A stretch of 64,000 nucleotides of DNA from Catenovulum sp052056295 (GCF_052056295.1 NZ_CP182494.1:248001-312000), one strand, 5' to 3'. Positions 46,243-55,688 are shown, numbered from the stretch's first letter. The notes: generated by a model from the sequence alone, not told the origin. Program-made: numbers and translations.

Positions 46243-48354
46243 TTATAAAATTATAGTCTCAAAATCTTTTTTCGCTAATGGCTTATGGTAGTGGTAGCCT
46301 TGGCCAATTTGGCAACCAAAAGACTTTAATATTTGTTCATGCTCTGCTGTTTCTATGCCTTCACCGACAAGTTTTAACCCTAGAGAATGACCAAGGTCTG
46401 AAATGGTTTTAACTATGTCCAAACTTTGTTTATCGTCCAGCATATCGCGCACGAAGGATTGGTCAATTTTAAGCACATCAACCGGTAGGCGTTTTAAATA
46501 AGACAAGCTCGAATAACCAGTACCAAAGTCGTCAATTGCTATAAATATGCCGGTTAAAGATAAGTCGCGTAATATTTCTTCGACTACTTGGATATCTTGC
46601 ATTAACAATGTTTCTGTTACTTCAAGCTCTAACATTGAAGTGCGTAAATTGGTTTCTTCTAATATTTTAAATACTTGGTCAAAATAGCCAGGTGAACAAA
46701 ACTGCAAAGCAGAAACATTAACGCAAACACGAATTTCTTTGCCTTTGTCATACCATTCTTTGGCCGCCGTACAACTTTTGCGTAATATTTGCTGACCAAG
46801 TAGATCTATCAACCCCAACTCTTCAGCTAACCCGATAAATTTTGGTGGTGGTATGTTATTGCCGTTTTTGTCTTTCAAGCGAGCGAGTGCTTCGGCCGAG
46901 TTAATTTGTTGAGTTGCCATGTCAATTTGTGGCTGAAAGACAACTTCTACCGTGTTTTTATCTATCGCTTCACGTAATACTTTTTCCAGTTCAATACGTT
47001 CATGTAAGTCTTGTTCTAGGTTTTGTGAGAAGAAGCAATAACATTGTTTACCCTGTTTTTTTGCTCTAAACATAGCAACGTCGGCATTACGCATCATATG
47101 CCCTTCTGTTTCAGCATCTGTTGGGTTGATACTGATCCCGATACTAACAGAGAGACTATATTCCTGTTTTTCAATTACAAAAGGTTTTTGCATAACTTCT
47201 TGCATATCTGTTGCTATGGTATTGAGCTGTCGAATTTCACGTACATTCGGCACTATCAGGACAAACTCATCACCACCGACTCTAGCTAAAGTACAATTTG
47301 CGTCCATTGCAAATTCCAAACGCATTGCAACCTGCTTAATTAAGATATCACCAATGTGATGGCCTAAGCTGTCGTTAAGATATTTAAAGTTATCAATGTC
47401 AATTAACATTAAGCCTGTCATCAATCTGTTTTGTTTTGATACTTTAATCGCCTGTTCTAGCCTGTCGTGCAGCAGTATTCGGTTTGGCAGCCCTGTGAGT
47501 TGATCATTATTAGCGAGGTGATTCATTTTCACCGCCATTGCGATTGATTCGCTGACATCATGAAAAACCACTATTGCGCCTCTTAATCTGTTCTGTTCAT
47601 CGACAATCGGAGCGGCTGAATCTTCTACGCGGTAAACATTGCCACTTTTGCTATACAGTTGGCAGTTAAGAGCCATAGCAACTATGCGGTTTTCTTCCAA
47701 AGCCAAATGCGCTGGGTTGATTGATTTTTCATGAGTTGTTGCATCTTTTAAATCCATTACAAGTTCAATTGGTTTCCCCACTGCATCAACAGCGTTCCAA
47801 CCTGTCATATGTTCAGCAATTGGATTTAAAAAGGTAACTATGCCTTGCGCATCAGTTGCAACTACGCCATCACCAATTGAATTGAGCGTTGCTTTAAATT
47901 GCTCCTTTTCGTTATAAAGTTCTTCTTTGGCGTTTTCTAAATCTTTGGCGTAATAATACAAAGCAAGTTGATTCGCTACGCGCATTTTGCAGGTTTTTAA
48001 ATTAATCGGTTTGGTTAAAAAGTCTATGCCGCCCGAGTCTAATGAAAAATATTCAAGATCAGGATTGCTATGCGAGGTGACAAAAATAACGGCTGTTTTT
48101 GCGGTAGCAGGCGAATTTTTAATTTGTTTACATAAATCGACACCGTTGTATTCACCCATTTCGATATCCATTAATACCACTTCTGGTTGAATATCTTGAA
48201 TTAACTCAATAGCGTCTGCTGGTGTTGTTGTATAGGTTACTTTTCCGAGATCTTTAACCGCAGCTTCGAGTACAACTACACTTGATATTTCATCATCAAC
48301 AATAACTATATTCGCTGGTGGTCTTGATGTTTTCTCGGGTCTAACTAATTGCAT
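46243..48354 (-). CDS. REC-PAS-GGDEF-EAL c-di-GMP protein
   Basis: 703 residues. Receiver (about 14-130; VVLMDIEMGEYNG), PAS (about 155-275), GGDEF (about 280-440; ARVGGDEFVLIV intact, but the I-site is lost, reading DANC) and EAL (about 455-703; SAEALARLK, AIDDFGTGYSSLSYL, VLKIDQSFV all present). It may have cyclase or phosphodiesterase activity or both. It lies 57 bp before the REC-GGDEF gene in the same leftward run, so opposing c-di-GMP activities are encoded together. Confidence 0.94.
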   Translation of the reverse strand: MQLVRPEKTSRPPANIVIVDDEISSVVVLEAAVKDLGKVTYTTTPADAIELIQDIQPEVVLMDIEMGEYNGVDLCKQIKNSPATAKTAVIFVTSHSNPDLEYFSLDSGGIDFLTKPINLKTCKMRVANQLALYYYAKDLENAKEELYNEKEQFKATLNSIGDGVVATDAQGIVTFLNPIAEHMTGWNAVDAVGKPIELVMDLKDATTHEKSINPAHLALEENRIVAMALNCQLYSKSGNVYRVEDSAAPIVDEQNRLRGAIVVFHDVSESIAMAVKMNHLANNDQLTGLPNRILLHDRLEQAIKVSKQNRLMTGLMLIDIDNFKYLNDSLGHHIGDILIKQVAMRLEFAMDANCTLARVGGDEFVLIVPNVREIRQLNTIATDMQEVMQKPFVIEKQEYSLSVSIGISINPTDAETEGHMMRNADVAMFRAKKQGKQCYCFFSQNLEQDLHERIELEKVLREAIDKNTVEVVFQPQIDMATQQINSAEALARLKDKNGNNIPPPKFIGLAEELGLIDLLGQQILRKSCTAAKEWYDKGKEIRVCVNVSALQFCSPGYFDQVFKILEETNLRTSMLELEVTETLLMQDIQVVEEILRDLSLTGIFIAIDDFGTGYSSLSYLKRLPVDVLKIDQSFVRDMLDDKQSLDIVKTISDLGHSLGLKLVGEGIETAEHEQILKSFGCQIGQGYHYHKPLAKKDFETIIL

Positions 48355-48574
48355 AAAATAAAACCTTTCTTGCAGCTCACATCAATAAGCTTAGAAGCAT
48401 TCAAGTTAATTTGCATTTGAAGTTGTCGACAAACTAAAAGCTTTTTGCGTTGTAATATACTTGCCTACTCGACTAAAGTACGTTTATCAATTAGTTAGGT
48501 TTAAACGCTTTATTTTGGGGGTAAAAATTTAGGAAATTTCACCCTAGTGTTTGAGATATATCGCACAGGGAAAA

Positions 48575-50023
48575 TTAGTTTTCCCAAGCCTTCATTTTCC
48601 TATATATAGTAGAAGGGCTTACTTCTAATAAACTGGCAGCCTGTGGCACATTGCCTGAGCAGTGTTCGATTACAGCTTCAATATAAAGCTTTTCGTTGAG
48701 CCATAGCGGTAATACCTCTTTGAGATCATCATAACTTGCCGAAGTCTGTATAGATGTATTGGCTTGAGTAATCGGCTCGACTGCTTGCGAGTTGCTTTCA
48801 GTGTTAGTGACCTGCTCAGCAAAACGAACTCTAGTGCCCGCTTGCGACTTACCCGATGTAACGACTGATGGCAGCATTTCGGCCGACACCACCTCTGCAT
48901 TATTAAGTACCACAGCACTGCGCACGACATTTTCAAGTTCTCGTATATTGCCCGGCCAAGCATAATTTAATAATGCCTGCTGGCAGCTTGGATCCATGCT
49001 TTGATATTTTTTGTTTTCTTCTTTGGCGATTTTTTTAAACAAAAAATCGGCTATTTCCACCACATCTCGCTCACGCTGTCTAAGGGCTGGTAAAATAATT
49101 GGAATAACATGCAAACGGTAATATAAATCTTCTCTGAATCGGCCTGCGTTTACTTCAGCTAGCGGGTCGCGATTGGTCGCACAAACAAAACGCACATCGG
49201 CTTTTTCTAGTTTGTCGCTACCAACTTTTTGAAAAGTGCCAGTTTGTAAAAAGCGCAACAATTTGCTTTGCAGATTTAAATCCATCTCGCAAATTTCGTC
49301 TAAAAACAAAGTGCCTCCTTCGGCTTGCCCGGCTGCACCATTTCTATTTGACGTTGCGCCAGTAAACGCACCTTTCACATGGCCAAAAATTTCACTTTCA
49401 ATTAAATCTTTTGGTATAGCCGCACAATTTAGCGCAACCATTTGCCCTTTGCGGCCACTGCAATCATGTACAGCTTGCGCAGTTAATTCTTTACCTGTAC
49501 CACTTTCGCCAGTAATAAATACAGTCGCCGTACTTGGCGCAACGTTGCGAATAATTTGATAAACGGATTGCATAACGGATGAACTACCAACCAATTTACA
49601 AAAGCTTTCAGGTTGGTATTTCTTTTTAATTTCAGTAACTTCAGATGATAAACGGGTGATTTTAATCGCGTTATTAACTGTTACCCGTAGTCGGTCAGCT
49701 TCAAGCGGTTTTTCTAAAAAGTCGCTGGCGCCTAAACGCATGGCTTTCATCACTAAGTCTTTAGTGCCATGCGCAGTCATGACTATAACTTGTGCGGTTA
49801 ATGAATCTTGGCTGTGTATGCTTTCTAAAATATCTAAACCATTAATATCTGGTAGCATCACGTCTAACAAAATGACATCAAAACTGCTTTGCTCAAGTGC
49901 TTGCAGCGCAGCTTGTCCAGTCGAAACCCATTTAATGTCTAGCCCCAATGGTACGAGATAAGCTTGATATAATTTTGCCAGCGATTCTGTATCTTCAACC
50001 AATAATATTTTAGCGACTGCCAT
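48575..50023 (-). CDS. Sigma-54-dependent response regulator (SypG-like)
   Basis: 482 residues from the ATG at 50023, fixed by AAGGA 5-6 bp before it. Receiver with phospho-Asp in VILLDVMLPDINGLDI and Lys in EKPLEAD; AAA+ domain (about 150-385) with Walker A GESGTGKE and the sigma-54-contact loop GAFTGA; C-terminal Fis-type helix-turn-helix (QAASLLEVSPSTIYRKM). An NtrC-type activator of sigma-54 promoters. Gene order (STAS, OmpA, SLBB, CpsD, PP2C, this gene) makes it the counterpart of V. fischeri SypG. Starts 8 bp after the phosphatase gene. Confidence 0.93.
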   Translation of the reverse strand: MAVAKILLVEDTESLAKLYQAYLVPLGLDIKWVSTGQAALQALEQSSFDVILLDVMLPDINGLDILESIHSQDSLTAQVIVMTAHGTKDLVMKAMRLGASDFLEKPLEADRLRVTVNNAIKITRLSSEVTEIKKKYQPESFCKLVGSSSVMQSVYQIIRNVAPSTATVFITGESGTGKELTAQAVHDCSGRKGQMVALNCAAIPKDLIESEIFGHVKGAFTGATSNRNGAAGQAEGGTLFLDEICEMDLNLQSKLLRFLQTGTFQKVGSDKLEKADVRFVCATNRDPLAEVNAGRFREDLYYRLHVIPIILPALRQRERDVVEIADFLFKKIAKEENKKYQSMDPSCQQALLNYAWPGNIRELENVVRSAVVLNNAEVVSAEMLPSVVTSGKSQAGTRVRFAEQVTNTESNSQAVEPITQANTSIQTSASYDDLKEVLPLWLNEKLYIEAVIEHCSGNVPQAASLLEVSPSTIYRKMKAWEN

Positions 50024-50031
50024 GTTATTCC

Positions 50032-51192
50032 TTATGTTTTGTTTGTACGAATACAAATTAAACTTGCATCATCTTCCTGCCGAGACAACTTAGGCAAACT
50101 GCGCAGCCATAGTGAATGTGCGCTTTGCTCATCTCCTTCGACTGATTTCAGTATAGACGCTAAAGCTTGAATACCTAAAGCGTTTTTGTCGTTATTTTCT
50201 AGCCAACCATCTGTATATAAAAACAATTGTTGCCCAGACTTAAGCTGTAAAACCTCGTCTATATAATCAGTAGTTTCAACCAAACCAAGTACAGGTTGCA
50301 CTGTGCCGATTAATTCAAAATTAGTAGAGTGTTCACTGTTGGGCTGACTTAAGATAAAAGGCGCTGGGTGACCTAAATTGGCAAACTCAATGGTATCGGC
50401 GCGAACGCGCATAATAATGCAAGTTAAAAAACTTTTAGGTAATAGCGCATCAACAAACAAGACTTTGGCTAATTTATTTGCCAACTGTTTGGGCGAGCGA
50501 ATATCACTTTGCAAACAGCCTAAAATAAAACCTTGTGCAACTAACGATTGATGCATGGCTTTGGTGTCATGCCCCATCACGTCACCAACCACCAACCAGT
50601 CACCGTTTGAGCTTTTGTGATGCAGTAAAAAATCACCGCCTTTGCGCTCAATCACAGAGCCAAAACTTTCAACTGAGAGGTTTTCTAACTGAATAGTATC
50701 CGACTTTATTTGCTGGTCTGCATAACCATCAAACTTTAAAACTTGTTCAGTTGCTTGCTGCTCAGCTTTGCACGGTACTACTAAACGCAAATGATTAAAA
50801 CGGCTTTGTACTTGCTCGGTAGAATAGTATTGGCATGCAGGAAAGAGCGATAAAATCAAACCTAAACCCATGCCTGAAACCAACAAATCACCCGAATTTA
50901 TATTATTAATGCCTTGATGTGCAGTGGCATAAAACTGCTGAAAATGCTCTGTATTATCGATTAGTTCAACTTGAAACTGATTTGCCAGCACCTTAATTGA
51001 AAAGTTAATACGCGAATCTTCACCTTGCGCATGTTCAATTAAGTTCACTAAAAACTCGGTAATGGCAGTGCCTAAATTGTCGATATCATCGTCCGCGACC
51101 TGCCAATTTAAACATTGCTGACGCACTATGTAGCGAACATCAGCCAACACAGCCCGGTTAAGCGAAAACGTTTTATGAAAAACCAATTCCAT
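50032..51192 (-). CDS. RsbW-like kinase plus PP2C phosphatase (SypE-like)
   Basis: 386 residues. N-terminal RsbW-type HATPase (about 1-145): N-box TEFLVNLIEHA and G2-like SGMGLGL, although the usual glycine after the Asp in DNTEHF is missing. The C-terminal SpoIIE/PP2C domain (about 175-385) has GGDFLLHH, GDVMGHDTKA and DDASLICI. It should phosphorylate and/or dephosphorylate the STAS protein encoded at 55063. V. fischeri SypE has a receiver between these domains; here it is absent. Cytosolic. Confidence 0.87.
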   Translation of the reverse strand: MELVFHKTFSLNRAVLADVRYIVRQQCLNWQVADDDIDNLGTAITEFLVNLIEHAQGEDSRINFSIKVLANQFQVELIDNTEHFQQFYATAHQGINNINSGDLLVSGMGLGLILSLFPACQYYSTEQVQSRFNHLRLVVPCKAEQQATEQVLKFDGYADQQIKSDTIQLENLSVESFGSVIERKGGDFLLHHKSSNGDWLVVGDVMGHDTKAMHQSLVAQGFILGCLQSDIRSPKQLANKLAKVLFVDALLPKSFLTCIIMRVRADTIEFANLGHPAPFILSQPNSEHSTNFELIGTVQPVLGLVETTDYIDEVLQLKSGQQLFLYTDGWLENNDKNALGIQALASILKSVEGDEQSAHSLWLRSLPKLSRQEDDASLICIRTNKT

Positions 51193-51219
51193 ACACAGAC
51201 CTCTAGTTCTAGTTAATCT

Positions 51220-51948
51220 TTAAGGGTTGGTTTTAAGCCAAGGACATTTAAACACCAATTTGTTCCAGCGGATAAGTAAGCGACCCGCCAGCCATCTGCT
51301 TACAAAAAATCGACTGGCTAACATGCGATGAATTTTATTCATCATCAGCTCGTGTAATGTCGGCATTTGCTGTTGGCTTAAAATTAAATGCGTTTTCGCT
51401 CTGTCTTGCTCATCAAACACAGTAAGCGCTTGGGCTAATTCCCCCTCTTCCGTTTGATTGCAGGATACAGTTAAAAAGTTTAGTTCACACCAGCGCATTA
51501 TCACTTTAGCAGGGACATTTTTTTGGTTTTTAGCATTGATTGGTGAGGTGTCGCACAATACATAATCAAACTCTTGCGCCAAGCGTAAAAAAGCTTCGCC
51601 AACTGTATTTAAATTACGGCTTTGAAAGCTATCAATTAAATGTTCGCCCGACAAAAAGTGTATACCAGCGACCTCCTCAATGGCCAATTGGCAACTGATG
51701 TCAGCAAAACTCCAGCGGCTTTGATTATTCACACCATACCAGCTAGCTAAGGCTGGTGATTTTAAGTTTAAATCAACAATTAAAACGCGTTTGTCCGCCA
51801 ACTTTAAACGCTCAGCAACAGAGACTAAAGCAGATGAACTACCAGTATTACCCGCAGCCGAAGTAAAGGTAATACACTTAGCCTGCTCAGCTTCAATCAG
51901 CTGGCACAAACTTTCAACTTCGTAATAATTTGCAGGAATTAATCTCAT
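51220..51948 (-). CDS. CpsD/BY-kinase-like protein with altered Walker A (SypD-like)
   Basis: 242 residues. P-loop ATPase fold of the Wzc/CpsD cytosolic domain: Walker A region TSAAGNTGSSSALVS, Walker A' VLIVDLNLKSP and FDYVLCDTSP (Walker B). The invariant Walker A lysine (GKS/T) appears replaced by serine, and there is no C-terminal tyrosine cluster, so it may be a non-catalytic partner in polysaccharide export. Its ATG overlaps the stop of the SLBB gene (ATGA). Confidence 0.8.
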   Translation of the reverse strand: MRLIPANYYEVESLCQLIEAEQAKCITFTSAAGNTGSSSALVSVAERLKLADKRVLIVDLNLKSPALASWYGVNNQSRWSFADISCQLAIEEVAGIHFLSGEHLIDSFQSRNLNTVGEAFLRLAQEFDYVLCDTSPINAKNQKNVPAKVIMRWCELNFLTVSCNQTEEGELAQALTVFDEQDRAKTHLILSQQQMPTLHELMMNKIHRMLASRFFVSRWLAGRLLIRWNKLVFKCPWLKTNP

Positions 51949-54050
51949 AAGCCAGCCACCAAAGCTACTACAGCTAAAATATCTACAATATCTCTAAATG
52001 TGTTGCGCCAAGTATTTTCATCTTGACCTGGTACATACACAGTATCGCCTGGGCGAAGCACTGGAATTTTGGTTGCATCAGGGTTCTTTACATAAGCTTC
52101 AAAATCAAACACCCGAGCTTGTTCTTTACAACAACCACCATTATTTACTACGACTATTCTATCTATCATGGCGTTATCAGTTGGGCCACCAGCTTCAGCA
52201 AGTAAATCTAACAAAGTCATAGAATCATCAAAGTCATAGCGGCCTGTTTTTTTTACCGCGCCCATTAAACGCACCACTTCACTTTTTGACGTTTGTAACC
52301 AGTTTTTCTGTTTTTCAGGAAAATACAAAGTATCGCCCGGCAGTACTTTCGGTAACAAACTTTCATCACCTGTTTCAAAATACAAAGCTAAATCAACCTT
52401 GCTGACTAAAGCGCGCGGCCCATTTCTATGCGTTACTCGAATATTGCGAATATCTGCGTTCGAGTTAGTACCGTCAGCCGCTGCTAAAATATCTAAAAAG
52501 TGCATTTGTTCGCTAAAAGCATATCGACCTGGTGCGCCAACTTGACCTATTACATAAATAGATTTTTCTGAGCTTTGGCGTAACCACTGTGATTTGTTGT
52601 CTTTTGGATCGTGCGGTAATTCTTCAACAATAATCACATCCGCTGCGGCAATAACAGGTAAGTTTTTCTTAGCACTGCCAGATTGAACATATTCAGTTAA
52701 ATTAAAACGAATTGTTTGTTTGCTGGTACTTTTTACTATTTTAATATCAGTCACATTAGCACCTTTTAATGGGCCACCAGCATGTGCTAGTAAATCCATT
52801 AAATCCATTTCATCGCTCCATTCGTAACGACCAGGGTGATGAACTGCGCCCATGACTTTTACCGCACGATTTGGCGCTACTTTTAACCAGCTTTTTTCGT
52901 TGATATCAGTTTTTTCAGGCACAAAAATCACGTCGCCCGGCGTCATATTTGGCAAATTAACTTGTGCGTGATTTTCATTAAATTGCTGTAAATCGATTTG
53001 AATGGTTTCGCCCGACTCTTTTAATAGACGGATTTGTCGCGTTTCGGCAAAACGAGTTGGCCCACCAGCGTTGGCGAGAATATCTAAAAAAGAGACATTG
53101 TCTGGCGCTTCATACGCACCGGGCTTTTGCACTTCACCCATAATATAGACAGTACGAGGTGATACATCGACGTCTTCAACCATAATAGGCACATAAATAG
53201 TTGTACCTTCTTGAATGCGCGGTAATAAATCGTCATTACCTGAATCTAAGTAAGCTTTTAAATCAAAGGTTTGTGGCACATTGTTTTGAATTACACGAAT
53301 TTTGGTGACATCCGCATAACGAGTCACACCATCGGCACGCATTAGCGCGTCAATAATAGTCATATCTTTTTTGAACGAAAAAGTGCCTGGGCTGTGTAAC
53401 TCACCAAACAAAGTTACCGCTTTTTGCGCTTCGCTCGCATCGCCGCTAGATGATAAAGTTTGCGCATCAAACTCTACTTGTACATTACCAATTAAAGGTG
53501 ATGCAGGAATAAATAACACATCACCACTTTTTAACTCAGGCAAAATAGTTAAATCGCCCGAGTCTAAATATGATTTGTAGTCAAACACCACTACTTCGCT
53601 ATCACGACGAATTTGAAATCTATCTAACTGCGCGCCCGGCTTTAAGCCTTTAGCTTGGTTCAAAACCATTTGTACATTGCCATAATCAGGAATGCGTACT
53701 TGATTTGGTTCGTTTACATAACCCAAAACTGTGATGATTTTTTCGCGCTCTTTTATCTCGATATAAAACTGATCTAAGTCGATAAATACTTGCGATAAAG
53801 CTAACTTTAACGCCTGTTGCGCAGCTTCAATGCTTTTGCCCTCAACGTACACTTCGCCAATTTCCGGTAAGTTTAATTTACCATTTAATTCAATTTGAAA
53901 TGACTGAGCAAAATCGACTTCACCGGGCACGTGTAAATAGAGTTTGTCACCTACTTGTAAATTGTTTGATTGTGCAAATACTACTTGGCATAAAAACATA
54001 GACACCAATAACACAATGGAAAACATCAAGTTTTTACTATTCGGTAACAT
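51945..54050 (-). CDS. Multi-SLBB polysaccharide export protein (Wza/SypC-like)
   Basis: 701 residues from the ATG at 54050, set by AGGAGG 4-5 bp upstream; it overlaps the OmpA gene by 14 bp. Signal peptide about 1-26. Poly_export domain (about 30-105; VGDKLYLHVPGEVDF), then about six SLBB repeats, each with a G-x-V/Y...PGRY/PGAY start and a closing PGD-V/T-x-FVP. The C-terminus is hydrophobic (DILAVVALVAGL). Nearly twice the length of Wza (~380), owing to extra SLBB units, which would lengthen the periplasmic part of the export channel. Confidence 0.9.
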   Translation of the reverse strand: MLPNSKNLMFSIVLLVSMFLCQVVFAQSNNLQVGDKLYLHVPGEVDFAQSFQIELNGKLNLPEIGEVYVEGKSIEAAQQALKLALSQVFIDLDQFYIEIKEREKIITVLGYVNEPNQVRIPDYGNVQMVLNQAKGLKPGAQLDRFQIRRDSEVVVFDYKSYLDSGDLTILPELKSGDVLFIPASPLIGNVQVEFDAQTLSSSGDASEAQKAVTLFGELHSPGTFSFKKDMTIIDALMRADGVTRYADVTKIRVIQNNVPQTFDLKAYLDSGNDDLLPRIQEGTTIYVPIMVEDVDVSPRTVYIMGEVQKPGAYEAPDNVSFLDILANAGGPTRFAETRQIRLLKESGETIQIDLQQFNENHAQVNLPNMTPGDVIFVPEKTDINEKSWLKVAPNRAVKVMGAVHHPGRYEWSDEMDLMDLLAHAGGPLKGANVTDIKIVKSTSKQTIRFNLTEYVQSGSAKKNLPVIAAADVIIVEELPHDPKDNKSQWLRQSSEKSIYVIGQVGAPGRYAFSEQMHFLDILAAADGTNSNADIRNIRVTHRNGPRALVSKVDLALYFETGDESLLPKVLPGDTLYFPEKQKNWLQTSKSEVVRLMGAVKKTGRYDFDDSMTLLDLLAEAGGPTDNAMIDRIVVVNNGGCCKEQARVFDFEAYVKNPDATKIPVLRPGDTVYVPGQDENTWRNTFRDIVDILAVVALVAGL

Positions 54051-55053
54051 ACTGCCTCCTATTACCATGTTGCTGTGGGTTAGCCTGCAAATGCGGCTGC
54101 CAATATTTAAGCAATAAGGCTGGCTGTGTTTGCTCATTTGCATTTTGCGAATGTTCCAGAGTTTTATTTTGCAAAAGCTCAGTTAACATAACTGGGTTTA
54201 GCATAACTTTAGCTTGAACTTGCCTTTGTGAATGCCTAATAGCGGCATCACCAACCTGATTTGTTGCTTCAGCTAACTTTGGTTGCTCAGCTGATGCAAC
54301 TAAGGTTATACGGTGCAAAGGCTGTTCCATGTTGTGCTTTGGGTGCTTTGGATGATTTTGCAAAAATTGTTTTACTGCATTAGCTCTAGCAAAAGCTAAT
54401 AAGCGGTTGTGTTGTTCATTGCCTTTGTGGTCGACATAACCTTCCAAGACTATATCTAGCTGCGGCATGCTGTGCATTAGCTCTGCAGCTTGAGTTAATC
54501 TTTGCTGATATTTGGGTGGTATCTCAAAACTGTCGAACTCAAATAAATTGTCTGAATTTAATAAACTTTCAAGCCGTTGAATATTTTCTAATAAGCTTTG
54601 CTGCGGATTTTCGACCGCTTCACTGCTCATGTGGCTTGATGCCAATGCAGTCTGCTTACAGTCGGTTTGTGCAAGTAAACGGGTTAATAATTTATCAAGT
54701 GCAACCAATTGATGATTAAAAGCGCGAATGTTTTCTTCAGCGTCTTGCAATAACTCGGCGGTTAGCTCGCGTTGAATGCGAATTTGTTTATGTTTTGCTT
54801 GGTATGCTTGGCCGGGCAAACAGTCTTCTAAACCACGGAAAACCAGTTGGTTATAAACGATTTGTAGATGTTGAAATTCGCGCCATAACACAGCTTCGCT
54901 TTGCCAATACCAAGTTTCAGATGCCATTTTATGCTCGGGTGGATAATACTCAGCCCAACCACCTTTGCCTTCTTCTGGCCAACTGGCGCAACCGGATAAC
55001 TGCAAACACACAGCACTACACACGCCATATAAAACTCGCATACCCTTAAACAT
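54037..55053 (-). CDS. OmpA-family lipoprotein (SypB-like)
   Basis: 338 residues from the ATG at 55053 (AGGAG 6 bp before it). Lipobox QLSGC near residue 22. A coiled-coil-rich middle (about 55-170) is followed by an OmpA-like peptidoglycan-binding domain (about 180-285; FEFDSFEIPPKYQQRL, VLEGYVDHKGNEQHNRLLAFARA) and a Gln/Asn/His-rich tail. The usual GHTD-type motif reads GYVDHKG. It likely ties the export machine to the cell wall. Lies between the STAS and SLBB genes, as sypB does. Confidence 0.85.
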   Translation of the reverse strand: MFKGMRVLYGVCSAVCLQLSGCASWPEEGKGGWAEYYPPEHKMASETWYWQSEAVLWREFQHLQIVYNQLVFRGLEDCLPGQAYQAKHKQIRIQRELTAELLQDAEENIRAFNHQLVALDKLLTRLLAQTDCKQTALASSHMSSEAVENPQQSLLENIQRLESLLNSDNLFEFDSFEIPPKYQQRLTQAAELMHSMPQLDIVLEGYVDHKGNEQHNRLLAFARANAVKQFLQNHPKHPKHNMEQPLHRITLVASAEQPKLAEATNQVGDAAIRHSQRQVQAKVMLNPVMLTELLQNKTLEHSQNANEQTQPALLLKYWQPHLQANPQQHGNRRQYVTE

Positions 55054-55062
55054 AAACAACTC

Positions 55063-55407
55063 CTAAACAGCTTGAGTTAAGTCGTCAATAAACTTGATTG
55101 TTTGGTTTACCCGCAACATGGTCATTAATTTGAGTGGTTGTCCAGCCGCCTTATAAATAGCCATTTGACGCTGTTGTTTAAGCAATCTTTTATATAGATA
55201 GACAATTGCACCTATGCCAGATGAGTCAATAAAAGCAGTTTCGGAAAAATCTAAAACCACAGTTGGGTGTGGCTGTTCTACTAAGCTGTCTAATGCAACA
55301 CGCGCTAGCTCAACTTGGTGAGCATCGAATTCTTTGTTGATTGCTAAAACGAATGTTTCTGTTGATTGAGTATTTTGTACACTCTCTGTGGTCATCACGT
55401 CTGCCAT
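55063..55407 (-). CDS. STAS-domain anti-sigma-factor antagonist (SypA-like)
   Basis: 114 residues from the ATG at 55407, after GAGGTACAGG. Single STAS domain with the phosphorylatable serine in FIDSSGIGAIVYLYK. In partner switching it is controlled by an RsbW-type kinase and PP2C phosphatase, here the protein encoded at 50032. In V. fischeri the homologue SypA is needed for biofilm formation when unphosphorylated. First gene of the leftward export/regulation operon; a candidate sigma-54 promoter lies 38-55 bp upstream. Confidence 0.9.
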   Translation of the reverse strand: MADVMTTESVQNTQSTETFVLAINKEFDAHQVELARVALDSLVEQPHPTVVLDFSETAFIDSSGIGAIVYLYKRLLKQQRQMAIYKAAGQPLKLMTMLRVNQTIKFIDDLTQAV

Positions 55408-55444
55408 TTGCCTGTACCTCAAAATAATGGAGTTACTTTGATAA

Positions 55445-55462
55445 ATACAAACTAGATGCCAA
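55445..55462 (-). promoter_or_regulatory. Candidate sigma-54 promoter of the STAS operon
   Basis: Minus strand TTGGCAT-CTAGT-TTGTAT: GG, then 10 nt, then GT where sigma-54 promoters have GC. The -24 element is good and the -12 element has one key mismatch. The predicted start would be ~27 nt before the STAS ATG. Inverted TTTGCAAAATG arms (55501-55511 and 55540-55550) lie upstream where an SypG-like activator would bind. Confidence 0.4.
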
Positions 55463-55500
55463 TTTTAATTGTCAATAAAATCAATAGCTTGATTTTTTTG

Positions 55501-55550
55501 TTTGCAAAATGGTAATCGCAAGTTAATGCCGTGGATTTGCATTTTGCAAA
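55501..55550. promoter_or_regulatory. Possible upstream activator site (inverted TTTGCAAAATG arms)
   Basis: TTTGCAAAATG (55501-55511) and its exact reverse complement CATTTTGCAAA (55540-55550), 39 bp apart, upstream of the candidate sigma-54 promoter. A comparable pair with TTGCAAAACAGC and GCTGTTTTTGCAA is found upstream of the wzz-like gene. Confidence 0.35.
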
Positions 55551-55568
55551 AAGTAGCTTTTATATTGC

Positions 55569-55680
55569 AAAAATCAAAAATCAAAAATCAAAAATCAAAA
55601 ATCAAAAATCAAAAATCAAAAATCAAAAATCAAAAATCAAAAATCAAAAATCAAAAATCAAAAATCAAAAATCAAAAATC
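55569..55680. repeat. 16-copy perfect tandem repeat of AAAAATC
   Basis: 112 bp made of sixteen uninterrupted 7-bp units, between the end of the glycosyltransferase gene and the promoter region of the STAS operon. Uninterrupted short repeats change copy number by slippage. A 7-bp unit would also rotate flanking sites around the helix. Confidence 0.95.
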
Positions 55681-55688
55681 AGGCTGGG

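Noticed and set aside
48355..48574. Riboswitch (c-di-GMP type) between the c-di-GMP gene and the sigma-54 regulator gene
   Set aside because: No conserved GEMM-like core could be seen; sequence appears to be plain promoter or spacer DNA.
54131..54147. Third copy of the TTTGCATTTTGC motif upstream of the SLBB gene
   Set aside because: It lies inside the OmpA lipoprotein coding sequence with no sigma-54 promoter beside it; similar AT-rich matches occur in other coding regions by chance.
55569..55680. CRISPR array
   Set aside because: The repeat unit is 7 bp with no spacers, and there are no cas genes; it is a simple tandem repeat.
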